Assembly: GCA_903877945.1 (NCBI GenBank)
Contig: CAIRFY010000058.1
Span: forward strand, 1 to 12,486
From: an uncultured Oscillochloris sp.
Lineage (GTDB): Bacteria; Chloroflexota; Chloroflexia; Chloroflexales; Chloroflexaceae
DNA: 12,486 nucleotides
Direction of reading: 5' to 3'
In this document: piece by piece, positions 1 to 5,759 of the stretch
Layout of the letters: the number at the start of each line of letters is the position of its first letter
How positions within the stretch are numbered: position 1 is the stretch's first letter
Made by a program: the position numbers and the translations under genes
Notes under the pieces: model-generated
Told to the model about the DNA's origin: nothing
Seen by the model: only the letters and a program-made list of their open reading frames with translations
Database searches by the model: none

Positions 1-91
1 CCCTCTCCCTGAACGGGAGAGGGGGAGCCGAGCGCATCCTGATGAAGAATCTCCCCTCTCCCCGTGAGGGAGAGGGGCAGGGGGTGAGGGG
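1..91. repeat. C/G-rich double-hairpin intergenic repeat, copy 1 (cut by window edge)
   Basis: Two perfect stem-loops are seen. The first pairs CCCTCTCCC (1-9) with GGGAGAGGG (15-23). The second pairs CCCCTCTCCC (53-62) with GGGAGAGGGG (68-77). A G-rich tail ending GGGTGAGGGGG follows. The right unit, 51-77, is identical over 27 nt to 9225-9251, and the tail also matches apart from one base, so this is a dispersed repeat. The spacer between the hairpins (24-50) differs between copies. The left end lies outside the window. No coding capacity is visible. It resembles REP/MITE-type elements, but no mobilising enzyme is nearby. Confidence 0.8.
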
Positions 92-136
92 GCCGGAGCT
101 GACTTTGCTCATGCCCTGGCTGGTGGCTCTATCGGT

Positions 137-165
137 TTGACCAGTGCCCGTCAGAATGCTATAAT
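137..165 (+). promoter_or_regulatory. Promoter of the infC-rpmI-rplT operon
   Basis: TTGACC (137-142) and TATAAT (160-165) are separated by exactly 17 nt, and TGC (157-159) gives an extended -10. The predicted transcription start is near 172, leaving a leader of about 160 nt before infC. This is the best sigma70-like promoter in the window. Confidence 0.85.
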
Positions 166-171
166 ACCGCT

Positions 172-330
172 TCCATGTGGTGACGATCAGTCGTCGCCAT
201 ACCATGTAGCCTCACCAGGATCGCTGGGGCAGCAGCACCTTCCAGACACAGCGGTGATCCGTCGGCAGATGTTTGGCTGACACCACTGTTGCAGGGCGGG
301 GCTGTCATTGACAGACAAAGGAGTCGCGCT
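172..330 (+). promoter_or_regulatory. infC 5' leader with several hairpins and the Shine-Dalgarno that sets an AUU start
   Basis: The leader can form a stem GGTGACGA/TCGTCGCC (179-186 with 191-198) right at the predicted transcript start. A bulged stem (218-226 with 249-260) and a short stem (261-266 with 276-281) follow. A perfect CTGTC/GACAG hairpin (302-306 with 310-314) ends 2 nt before the Shine-Dalgarno AAAGGAG (317-323). The spacer to AUU at 331 is 7 nt. Autoregulatory leaders upstream of infC-rpmI-rplT are known in other phyla. Whether this one binds IF3 or L20 is inference, because the hairpins were found by eye without energy calculations. Confidence 0.5.
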
Positions 331-1104
331 ATTAGAGACCGGTTTCGCATCAATAACCGCATTCGCGCGCGCGAAGTCCGCCTGATCGACGAAAACGGCA
401 CGCAGGTCGGAATCGTCACAGTGCGTGAGGCAGTCGTCCTCGCAGAGGAGCGCGGCCTCGATCTCGTCGAGGTTGCTCCTAATGCAGTGCCTCCCGTCTG
501 CCGATTACTCGACTACGGTAAGTTTCGCTACGAGCAGAGCCAGAAAGAGCGCGAGGCGCGCAAAAACCAAAAGCAGGCCGATCTTAAGCAGATCCGCCTG
601 ATGCCGAAGACCGACGAACATGACATGGGCGTCAAGGCGAACCAGGCGCGACGCTTCCTGCTGAGGGGCGACAAGGTTAAGTTTAACGTGCGCTTCCGTG
701 GGCGCGAGATGGCCCACCCCGACATCGGGCGCAAGATGCTGGAGCAGATTGCCGAGCAGCTCCGCGATATTGCGATTGTCGAGCAGAAGCCGCTGATGGA
801 GGGCCGCGTACTCTCCCTGCTGCTCGCACCTACGGCGAAGGTGATTAAGGCTGCTCTGCTCGCGCAGAAGGCCCAGATCCAGAAGCCCAAGGTGGCGAAG
901 CCAGCACCGGCAAGCGGTAGCACTGTAGCGGCGGCACCTCATGTCGGCAACGACGAGCTTGACGACGATGAGCTTGACGATGAGCTTGACGACGAGCTTG
1001 ACGACGATGAGCTTGACGACGATGAGCTTGACGACGATGAGCTTGACGACGATGAGCTTGACGACGATGAGCCTGACGACGATGAGCCTGATGACGCGAA
1101 GTAG
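331..1104 (+). CDS. infC: Translation initiation factor IF-3, AUU start, long acidic repeat tail
   Basis: IF3 binds the 30S subunit, keeps it apart from 50S and proofreads initiator tRNA and start codon. The product has the standard two domains: an N-domain from about residue 4 (RINNRIRAREVRLIDENG, with DLVEVAPNAVPPVCRLLDYGK) and a C-domain at about 80-170 (IRLMPKTDEHD, RFRGREMAHP). No ATG, GTG or TTG lies near the conserved N-terminus. ATT at 331 follows AAAGGAG with a 7-nt spacer, whereas the upstream in-frame TTG (289) has no ribosome binding site. AUU starts are well known for infC and allow IF3 to repress its own translation. The protein is 257 aa against about 180 usual. The excess is an Ala/Pro/Lys linker and an Asp/Glu-rich tail (208-257) of DDDEL/DDEL units. 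It is the first gene of the operon with rpmI and rplT. Confidence 0.93.
   Translation: MRDRFRINNRIRAREVRLIDENGTQVGIVTVREAVVLAEERGLDLVEVAPNAVPPVCRLLDYGKFRYEQSQKEREARKNQKQADLKQIRLMPKTDEHDMGVKANQARRFLLRGDKVKFNVRFRGREMAHPDIGRKMLEQIAEQLRDIAIVEQKPLMEGRVLSLLLAPTAKVIKAALLAQKAQIQKPKVAKPAPASGSTVAAAPHVGNDELDDDELDDELDDELDDDELDDDELDDDELDDDELDDDEPDDDEPDDAK
961..1089 (+). repeat. Coding tandem array (15/12-nt units) in the infC 3' end
   Basis: Seven copies of a 15-nt unit (GACGACGATGAGCTT, the last two ending GAGCCT) and two 12-nt shortened units run head to tail, encoding Asp-Asp-Asp-Glu-Leu/Pro. All unit lengths are multiples of three, so copy number can change without frameshift. The long serine-rich reading frame on the opposite strand is a shadow of this array. 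Confidence 0.95.
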
Positions 1105-1122
1105 AGACGAATAGGAACGCTC

Positions 1123-1323
1123 ATGCCTAAGATGAAGACCCACAAGGGTGCCAAGCGCCGTTTTAAGATTACGGCAACCGGCAAGGTGATGCAGCAACAG
1201 GGTGTCCGTGGCAACAAGCGCCGCCGCCCTAAGCGATCCCAGCGCAAGTACGGGAAAGATCAGACGATGTCGCTGACGAGCCGTCGCCACATTGAGGTTG
1301 CGCTGCCCTACGGCCTGAAGTAA
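1123..1323 (+). CDS. rpmI: 50S ribosomal protein L35 (bL35)
   Basis: This small, very basic protein of the large ribosomal subunit is 66 aa, the normal family length. It begins with the signature MPKMKTHKGAKRRFK and contains the usual TGK and RRHIE-like segments. It starts 18 nt after the infC stop, behind a modest AGGAA (1113-1117), so it is cotranscribed with infC. The infC-rpmI-rplT order is the conserved bacterial arrangement. In other bacteria L20 binding represses rpmI and rplT translation. Here the intergenic region before rplT looks more like the structured site than the short gap before rpmI. Confidence 0.97.
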   Translation: MPKMKTHKGAKRRFKITATGKVMQQQGVRGNKRRRPKRSQRKYGKDQTMSLTSRRHIEVALPYGLK

Positions 1324-1515
1324 AGCCCGCCCAGCGCACATGCGCAGACAGATAAACAAAAGCGGACGGCGAGGCATCACACCGGAAGTCGGCACGCAGG
1401 TGTCGGTTTCGTTGCGTGCCTGTACCCGTTACTAGTCCTAAATACAGCCGGGCGTAGCTCAGGGTTCGGCTTGCCACCCCCTGACCTGCCTCTTTCATGT
1501 GGAGGATCTCATACC
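1324..1515 (+). promoter_or_regulatory. Structured rpmI-rplT intergenic leader, candidate L20 autoregulatory site
   Basis: This 192-nt gap is unusually long inside an operon. A perfect 8-bp stem GGCACGCA/TGCGTGCC (1391-1398 with 1413-1420, 14-nt loop) is present. Further down, AGCCG/CGGCT (1446-1450 with 1467-1471) and TCAGGG/CCCTGA (1459-1464 with 1479-1484) interlock: the second stem starts inside the loop of the first and closes downstream of it, which is the geometry of an H-type pseudoknot. The rplT Shine-Dalgarno GGAGG (1501-1505) lies 17 nt later. The E. coli L20 operator includes a pseudoknot, so an analogous role is plausible but inferred. No T-run follows the stems, so they are not intrinsic terminators. 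Confidence 0.5.
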
Positions 1516-1869
1516 ATGGCTCGTGTGAAGCGTGGCATTATGGCGCGCAAGCGCCACAGTAAGCTGCTCGATCAGGCAAAGGGCTTTCGCGGTAGTCGCT
1601 CACGGCACTATAGGGTTGCCCACGAGGCGGTGATGCACGCCCTGGCCTATGCCTACCGCGACCGACGCAATAAGAAGCGTGACTTCCGTCGGCTCTGGAT
1701 CCAGCGTATTAATGCGGCGGCTCGTCTGAACGGCACGACCTACAGTCGTCTGATCAACGGCCTGAAGGTCGCTGGGATTAATCTGGATCGCAAGATCCTC
1801 GCCGATATCGCCGTGCGCGACCCGAAGGCGTTTAGCGATATTGTCGCCGCAGCCTCCGTACAGAAGTAG
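1516..1869 (+). CDS. rplT: 50S ribosomal protein L20 (bL20)
   Basis: L20 binds 23S rRNA early in 50S assembly and is a translational autorepressor in several bacteria. The 117-aa product has the family length and signatures: MARVKRG at the N-terminus, RKRHSKLLDQAKGFRGSRS, a basic helical segment around residues 45-60 (YRDRRNKKRDFRRLWIQRINAAAR), and a globular end with YSRLINGLKVAGINLDRK and the final ADIAVRDPKAF. ATG at 1516 is chosen because of GGAGG at 1501-1505 and the conserved MARVKRG start; extending upstream to 1471 would translate the structured leader. It is followed 11 nt after its stop by a strong terminator, so it ends the operon's main transcript. Confidence 0.97.
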   Translation: MARVKRGIMARKRHSKLLDQAKGFRGSRSRHYRVAHEAVMHALAYAYRDRRNKKRDFRRLWIQRINAAARLNGTTYSRLINGLKVAGINLDRKILADIAVRDPKAFSDIVAAASVQK

Positions 1870-1880
1870 GTGGGCGACAG

Positions 1881-1923
1881 AAAGGCTGTGGGGGCGGCAC
1901 AGTGCCGCCCCCACGGCCTTTTT
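1881..1923 (+). terminator. Rho-independent terminator of the infC operon
   Basis: GTGGGGGCGGCA (1888-1899) and TGCCGCCCCCAC (1903-1914) pair perfectly over 12 bp around a CAG loop. The pairing continues outward through a T-G wobble and AAAGGC/GCCTTT to 1881 and 1921, about 19 bp in all. TTTTT (1919-1923) forms the 3' tract. It lies only 17 nt before the next gene's ATG. Confidence 0.93.
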
Positions 1924-1940
1924 ATCGCCCATACCAGCTT

Positions 1941-2726
1941 ATGATCACCAGTGTCAGTAATACCCACGTCAAATATCTGCGCTCGCTATGCGCCGACCCA
2001 CGCTATCGGCGCAGCGAGCGCAGGTTTGTGATCGAGGGGGTACGCCTGGTTGCTGACGCCCTGGCCGCTGGGGCGAAACTCCAGGTGGCTCTCTATAATT
2101 CTGACCAACTGAGCGGCACGCCGCTGGGCGCGGCGCTGCTCGCCCAACTCGTCGGACGGGACAACTGTCACGAGACGAGTGAGGCAGCGGTGACCGCCGC
2201 CGCCGAAACCCGCAGCCCCCAGGGCGTCGTGGCTGCCGTAGCCCTGACGGATCTTGTGCCCCGCCCTGGCCTCTATCTGGTTCTCGACGCCATCCAGGAT
2301 CCGGGCAACCTCGGTACCCTGCTGCGCTCGGCGGAGTCCGCCGGGGTCGGGTTGGTACTCTGCTCGCAGGGCTGCGCCGACCTCTTCAACCCCAAGGTGG
2401 TGCGCGCCGCTATGGGCGCGCACTTTAGCCTGCCCCTGCGTAGCGACCTGAGTTGGGACGATCTGGCCCACGAGCTGAGCGACACGCCGCTGATCTATGC
2501 AGCCGGGGCGGAGGCGGCTATGCCCTACGACGCCGCCGACTGGCGTCAGCCCGCCGCCCTGATCATTGGCTCGGAGGCCCACGGGATCTGTCCTGAGGGA
2601 CTCGCCCTGGCTACCCACCATATCTCTATCCCGATGCTTGGCAAGGCTGAGTCGCTGAATGCTGCTGTGGCCGGTAGCATCATTCTGTTTGAGGCGCTGC
2701 GCCAGCGCAGCCGGGGGAGGACGTAG
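1941..2726 (+). CDS. SpoU/TrmH-family rRNA 2'-O-methyltransferase
   Basis: This is a SAM-dependent RNA ribose methylase of the SPOUT (alpha/beta-knot) superfamily, 261 aa. The N-terminal part (1-100) matches the L30e-like substrate-binding domain (RRFVIEGVRLVADAL). The catalytic domain has motif 1 with DP-N-G-RS (D120, P121, N123), motif 2 IIGSEAHG (210-215), and motif 3 IPMLGKAESLNAAVA with K235, E237, S238 and N240 that shapes the SAM-binding knot. A homologous gene commonly precedes pheS (ysgA in Bacillus), and the same order is seen here. The exact rRNA nucleotide cannot be told from sequence; RlmB- and TsnR-like specificities are both possible. ATG 1941 fits the family start, but no Shine-Dalgarno is visible and a terminator ends 17 nt upstream, so expression may depend on readthrough. 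Confidence 0.9.
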   Translation: MITSVSNTHVKYLRSLCADPRYRRSERRFVIEGVRLVADALAAGAKLQVALYNSDQLSGTPLGAALLAQLVGRDNCHETSEAAVTAAAETRSPQGVVAAVALTDLVPRPGLYLVLDAIQDPGNLGTLLRSAESAGVGLVLCSQGCADLFNPKVVRAAMGAHFSLPLRSDLSWDDLAHELSDTPLIYAAGAEAAMPYDAADWRQPAALIIGSEAHGICPEGLALATHHISIPMLGKAESLNAAVAGSIILFEALRQRSRGRT

Positions 2727-2727
2727 G

Positions 2728-2772
2728 TTTTTGTTGATTTTTGGCGGCTTCGCTGCCAAAAATCAACAAAAG
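2728..2772. repeat. AT-rich perfect inverted repeat between methyltransferase and pheS
   Basis: TTTTGTTGATTTTTGGC (2729-2745) is exactly complementary to GCCAAAAATCAACAAAA (2755-2771), 17 bp. Two or three further pairs lie in the GGCTTCGCT centre. It starts 1 nt after the methyltransferase stop and ends 11 nt before the pheS Shine-Dalgarno (GAGGAGG, 2783-2789). On the plus strand no U-tract follows, so it is not a canonical terminator. Its AT-rich arms contrast with the GC-rich surroundings. Confidence 0.85.
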
Positions 2773-2793
2773 AGAGATCTTTGAGGAGGCACG

Positions 2794-3840
2794 ATGACGA
2801 GCACCGATGATCTGACGGCCCTAGAAACTCAGGCTCAGGCCGACCTCGCTGCGGTGGGCGACCTGACCGGCCTGGCCGAGTGGAAGACCCGGTACACGGG
2901 CAAGTCCGGCGCGCTGACCCGCGCCCTGCGCAGTATGGGCAGCGTGCCCGCCGAACAGCGCCCTGAGTTGGGCCGCCGGGTGAACGCCCTGCGCGAGCTG
3001 CTTGAGGTTGCCTTTGAGTCCGCCGAGTCTCGCCTGAAATTGGCTGCCCAGGACGCCGAACTGGCCGCCGACCGGATCGATGTGACCATGCCCGGCCACG
3101 CGCCCGCCCTCGGCCACCTCCACCTGACCACTCAGGTGCTGCGCCAGGTCGAGACGATCTTCGCCGAGATGGGCTTCCAGGTCTGGGAGAGTTCCGAGGT
3201 TGAGCTAGACGATGTGAACTTCAGCCAGCTTAATTTCCCGCCCGACCACCCGGCCCGTGATATGCAGGACACTTTTTATGTCGAGATGCCGCCCGAGGCC
3301 CCGGCGGTGTTGCTACGCACCCACACCTCGCCCGGCCAGATGCACGCGATGCGGCGCTACGCGCCCGCGCCCCTGCGCGTGCTGCTGCCCGGTAAGGTCT
3401 ACCGTAACGAGCAGGTGACGGTGCGTAGCGAGATGATGTTCCACCAGTTTGAGTTTCTGGCGGTGGGCCACCATATTACGATGGCTGACCTAAAGGGGAC
3501 GCTGGCCTTCTTCGCTGAGCGCATGTACGGCCCCGACACGAAGGTGCGGCTGCGCCCAAGCTATTTTCCCTTCACCGAGCCAAGCGTCGAGATGGACGTG
3601 AGTTGCTTCCTCTGTGCGGGGAAGGGCTGCCGCATCTGTAAACACGTGGGCTGGCTGGAGATCGGCGGCTGTGGGATGGTTCACCCGAATGTGCTGCGTA
3701 ACGGTGGCTATGACCCGGAGGTCTTCAGCGGTTTCGCCGGTGGCTTCGGCCCTGAGCGTATCGCGATGCTAAAGTATGGCATCGACGACCTGCGTAACTT
3801 CTACTCGGGCGATGTGCGCTTCGTTGAGCAGTTTGGCTAG
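2794..3840 (+). CDS. pheS: Phenylalanyl-tRNA synthetase alpha subunit
   Basis: PheS is the catalytic subunit of the (alpha-beta)2 class II synthetase that charges tRNA-Phe. The 348-aa product has the normal length. Residues 1-85 are the helical tRNA-binding arm, followed by the linker and catalytic core. Motif 2 is seen at 200-222 (GKVYRNE to FHQFEFL) and motif 3 at 313-330 (GFAGGFGPERIAMLKYG). A four-cysteine cluster C271-C274-C279-C282 precedes the conserved GWLEIGGCGMVHP; such CxxC pairs occur in a subset of bacterial PheS and may bind zinc (inference). ATG 2794 has GAGGAGG 4 nt upstream. pheT, normally the next gene, is not in the window downstream of pheS; a glycosyltransferase-like gene overlaps the 3' end instead. 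Confidence 0.97.
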   Translation: MTSTDDLTALETQAQADLAAVGDLTGLAEWKTRYTGKSGALTRALRSMGSVPAEQRPELGRRVNALRELLEVAFESAESRLKLAAQDAELAADRIDVTMPGHAPALGHLHLTTQVLRQVETIFAEMGFQVWESSEVELDDVNFSQLNFPPDHPARDMQDTFYVEMPPEAPAVLLRTHTSPGQMHAMRRYAPAPLRVLLPGKVYRNEQVTVRSEMMFHQFEFLAVGHHITMADLKGTLAFFAERMYGPDTKVRLRPSYFPFTEPSVEMDVSCFLCAGKGCRICKHVGWLEIGGCGMVHPNVLRNGGYDPEVFSGFAGGFGPERIAMLKYGIDDLRNFYSGDVRFVEQFG

Positions 3841-5689
3841 GGACGAGGGTCAGCGGGAGATCGCTACTCTTCCGCTGACCCTCCTGATCATTCTTTTCCT
3901 CACCCTCTGCTGCGTCTATAACGCAAACGTCCCGCTAGGCGAGGGGCCAGACGAACCCGGCCACCTCGCCTATGTCTTCTTCCTGGCCCGCGAGTGGCGT
4001 CTGCCGGTGCAGCGCGCCGCCCCCGCGCAGAGCGATGTGCAGGGCGAGGGCCACCAGCCGCCCCTGGCCTACCTGCTGGCCGCACCAGCGGTGGCCTGGC
4101 TGCCCGCCACCGACCGCCAGATTGTGCTGACCGCCAACCGCAAGTTTATCTGGAAGGGTGGCGACCAGCCGGCGGCGTTTATGCGTGGCAGCCGCGAGTA
4201 CTGGCCCTGGCAGGGCAGCACCCTCGTGTGGCACATCGCCCGCGCCGTCTCGGCCCTCTGCGGGGCCGCCACCGTGCTGTGTACCTACCTGGCCGCCCGC
4301 GTCCTCTGGCCGGGCCAGCGATCCGCCCCGCTCCTGGCCGCCGCCCTGGTCGCCCTCAACCCGCAGTTCCTCTTCACCTGCGCCCTGGTGAGCAACGACC
4401 CGCTCCTGGCCGCCCTGGGCGCGGCCATCCTCTGGCGCTGCCTGGCTCTCGCCGAGTGTCGCGAGCCACAGAACCAGCGCCGCTCACTGCTGTCATCCGG
4501 CATCTGCGGGCTACTCTTCGGCATGGCACTGCTTACCAAGCAGAGCGCCCTGCTATTCGGGCCGCTGCTGCTCTGGGCAACCTGGCGCGATGCACGCGGC
4601 AGTTGGCGTCGCCTCATGATGAACACCCTGGCCTGGGCGATCAGCGCCGCGCTGGTGGCGGGCTGGTGGTACCTGCGCAACGGGCAACTCTACGGCGACA
4701 TCTTTGGGGCCGCCGTGTTCAGCGCCGAGTTTGCCGGGCAGCCCTTCGCCTGGGGCGACCCGGCGGCGTGGGCCGGGGCGCTCGGCCAGATTTTTAGCTC
4801 CTTCTGGGCGCGCTTCGGCTGGATGAGCGTGGCCCCACCCACCTGGATGATCTGGTTCTACGGCGCACTGGTGGGAGTCTCGATCATCGGCTGGCTGAAA
4901 CAGGCGTTAGGAGAGATGCGGAGAGGGTTCGTCCCTCTCCACAAAAAAACCTCCCGCTTTGCTGGCCCCGTAATCCTGGTAGCGATGGCCTGCGTCTGGT
5001 CCCTGAGCTTCGCCGCCACCGCCGGACTGGTGGCATGGCAGGGGCGTATGCTCTTCCCGGCCATAAGCGCCATCGGCATCCTCCTGGCGGAAGGAATGCA
5101 AAATGCAAAATGCAAAATGCAAAAATTCTTACATTTTGCATTTTGCATTTTGCATTTTGCATTGTCCACATCCATGCCCCTCGCCGTAATTGCCCCGGCT
5201 TACACCTGGGCCACCCTACCGCCAGCGCAGGCCCAGCAGCGCCTCGGCACACCGGTGTACCTGCGCTACGCCCAGGACTGGGAACGCGGCGTGACGCTGC
5301 GCGGTTGGCGTCTGGACAGCCCGCCCATCCCCGGCGCGGAGTTGCCGATCACCCTGACCTGGAATAGCCTGGAGCCCATCCCGCGCAGTTGGACTGTGTT
5401 CATCCAGGTGCGTGATCAGCACGACCAGATTATGGCTCAGAGCGAGAGTCGTCCCGTAAGCGCGACCCTGCCCTTTACGGTCTGGACACCCGGCGACTGG
5501 GTAGCCGATCACCATTTTTTGCTATTGCCAACAGATCTGCCGTCCGGCTCCTACCGCCTAATCATCGGCCTCTACCGGCCCGAAAAAGACAACCTACGCC
5601 TGCCGGTCTGGGCCGAGGACGGACACTCGATTGGCGATCAGGCGGATCTCGGCGAGGTGATCGTTGTGGGCTACGACCGAACCCCTTAA
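3812..5689 (+). CDS. GT-C type (PMT/ArnT/DUF2142-like) membrane glycosyltransferase, start uncertain
   Basis: The product is a polytopic membrane protein of about 625 aa. After a short N-terminus comes one membrane helix, then EGPDEPGHLAY (acidic pair D47/E48 and H51 if the start is 3812). An acidic pair after the first helix is the hallmark of GT-C lipid-phosphate-sugar glycosyltransferases. Many hydrophobic segments follow up to about residue 430, including LNPQFLFTCALVSNDPLLAA and QGRMLFPA, typical of this superfamily. From about residue 468 a soluble beta-rich domain (LRGWRLD, GSYRLIIGLY) ends the protein. Donor and acceptor are unknown. Starts considered are ATG 3812, TTG 3824 and TTG 3833; all overlap pheS, none has a good Shine-Dalgarno, and later ones would lose helix 1. 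Residues 429-450 are encoded by an inserted palindromic repeat. Translational coupling to pheS is likely but no functional link is evident. Confidence 0.75.
   Translation: MCASLSSLARDEGQREIATLPLTLLIILFLTLCCVYNANVPLGEGPDEPGHLAYVFFLAREWRLPVQRAAPAQSDVQGEGHQPPLAYLLAAPAVAWLPATDRQIVLTANRKFIWKGGDQPAAFMRGSREYWPWQGSTLVWHIARAVSALCGAATVLCTYLAARVLWPGQRSAPLLAAALVALNPQFLFTCALVSNDPLLAALGAAILWRCLALAECREPQNQRRSLLSSGICGLLFGMALLTKQSALLFGPLLLWATWRDARGSWRRLMMNTLAWAISAALVAGWWYLRNGQLYGDIFGAAVFSAEFAGQPFAWGDPAAWAGALGQIFSSFWARFGWMSVAPPTWMIWFYGALVGVSIIGWLKQALGEMRRGFVPLHKKTSRFAGPVILVAMACVWSLSFAATAGLVAWQGRMLFPAISAIGILLAEGMQNAKCKMQKFLHFAFCILHFALSTSMPLAVIAPAYTWATLPPAQAQQRLGTPVYLRYAQDWERGVTLRGWRLDSPPIPGAELPITLTWNSLEPIPRSWTVFIQVRDQHDQIMAQSESRPVSATLPFTVWTPGDWVADHHFLLLPTDLPSGSYRLIIGLYRPEKDNLRLPVWAEDGHSIGDQADLGEVIVVGYDRTP
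3845..3883. repeat. Perfect hairpin just after the pheS stop
   Basis: GAGGGTCAGCGG (3845-3856) pairs exactly with CCGCTGACCCTC (3872-3883), and the stem extends inward by four pairs (one G-U) to a 7-nt loop. It starts 4 nt after the pheS stop and lies inside the N-terminal codons of the overlapping downstream reading frame. The nearest T-rich stretch (ATTCTTTTCC) begins 6 nt later, so terminator activity is doubtful. A role in limiting readthrough or protecting the pheS mRNA 3' end is possible. Confidence 0.7.
5095..5163. repeat. 69-nt palindromic AAAATGC-repeat element inserted in frame
   Basis: The left arm 5095-5124 is four ATGCAAA-type heptamers. The right arm 5134-5163 is its exact 30-nt reverse complement. 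The loop is ATTCTTACA (5125-5133). The total length is 69 nt, or 23 codons, so the glycosyltransferase frame is kept. It encodes MQNAKCKMQ followed by the hydrophobic FLHFAFCILHFAL. A degenerate relative is at 11602-11623. Confidence 0.92.
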
Positions 5690-5714
5690 CACGGGAATCA
5701 TCATGAATATAGCG

Positions 5715-5723
5715 TGCTATAAT
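5715..5723 (+). promoter_or_regulatory. Extended -10 promoter of the 161-aa gene
   Basis: TGCTATAAT (5715-5723) is identical to the extended -10 of infC. No good -35 exists at 16-18 nt upstream, as is usual for extended -10 promoters. The predicted start near 5730 leaves about a 30-nt leader to the ATG at 5760, with AAGGAG at 5746-5751. Confidence 0.65.
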
Positions 5724-5759
5724 CGGGACAAACCCCAGACAGCCCAAGGAGTGATCGTC

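Noticed and set aside
289..330. Upstream TTG start for infC adding 14 residues
   Set aside because: No Shine-Dalgarno precedes it, and the extra codons cover the leader hairpin and the AAAGGAG site used by the AUU start.
961..1089. CRISPR-like regular repeat
   Set aside because: Units are contiguous 12/15-nt in-frame coding repeats with no spacers and no cas genes.
939..1247. Serine-rich reading frame on the minus strand
   Set aside because: It is the reverse-strand shadow of the acidic tandem array in infC.
1451..1463. GGGCGTAGCTCAG, which looks like the 5' end of a tRNA
   Set aside because: The following bases give no D-stem closure, anticodon arm, T-arm or acceptor complement; the stretch fits better as part of the rplT leader stems.
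2728..2772. Rho-independent terminator after the methyltransferase gene
   Set aside because: The stem is perfect but no U-tract follows on the plus strand, and the T-run is on the 5' arm.
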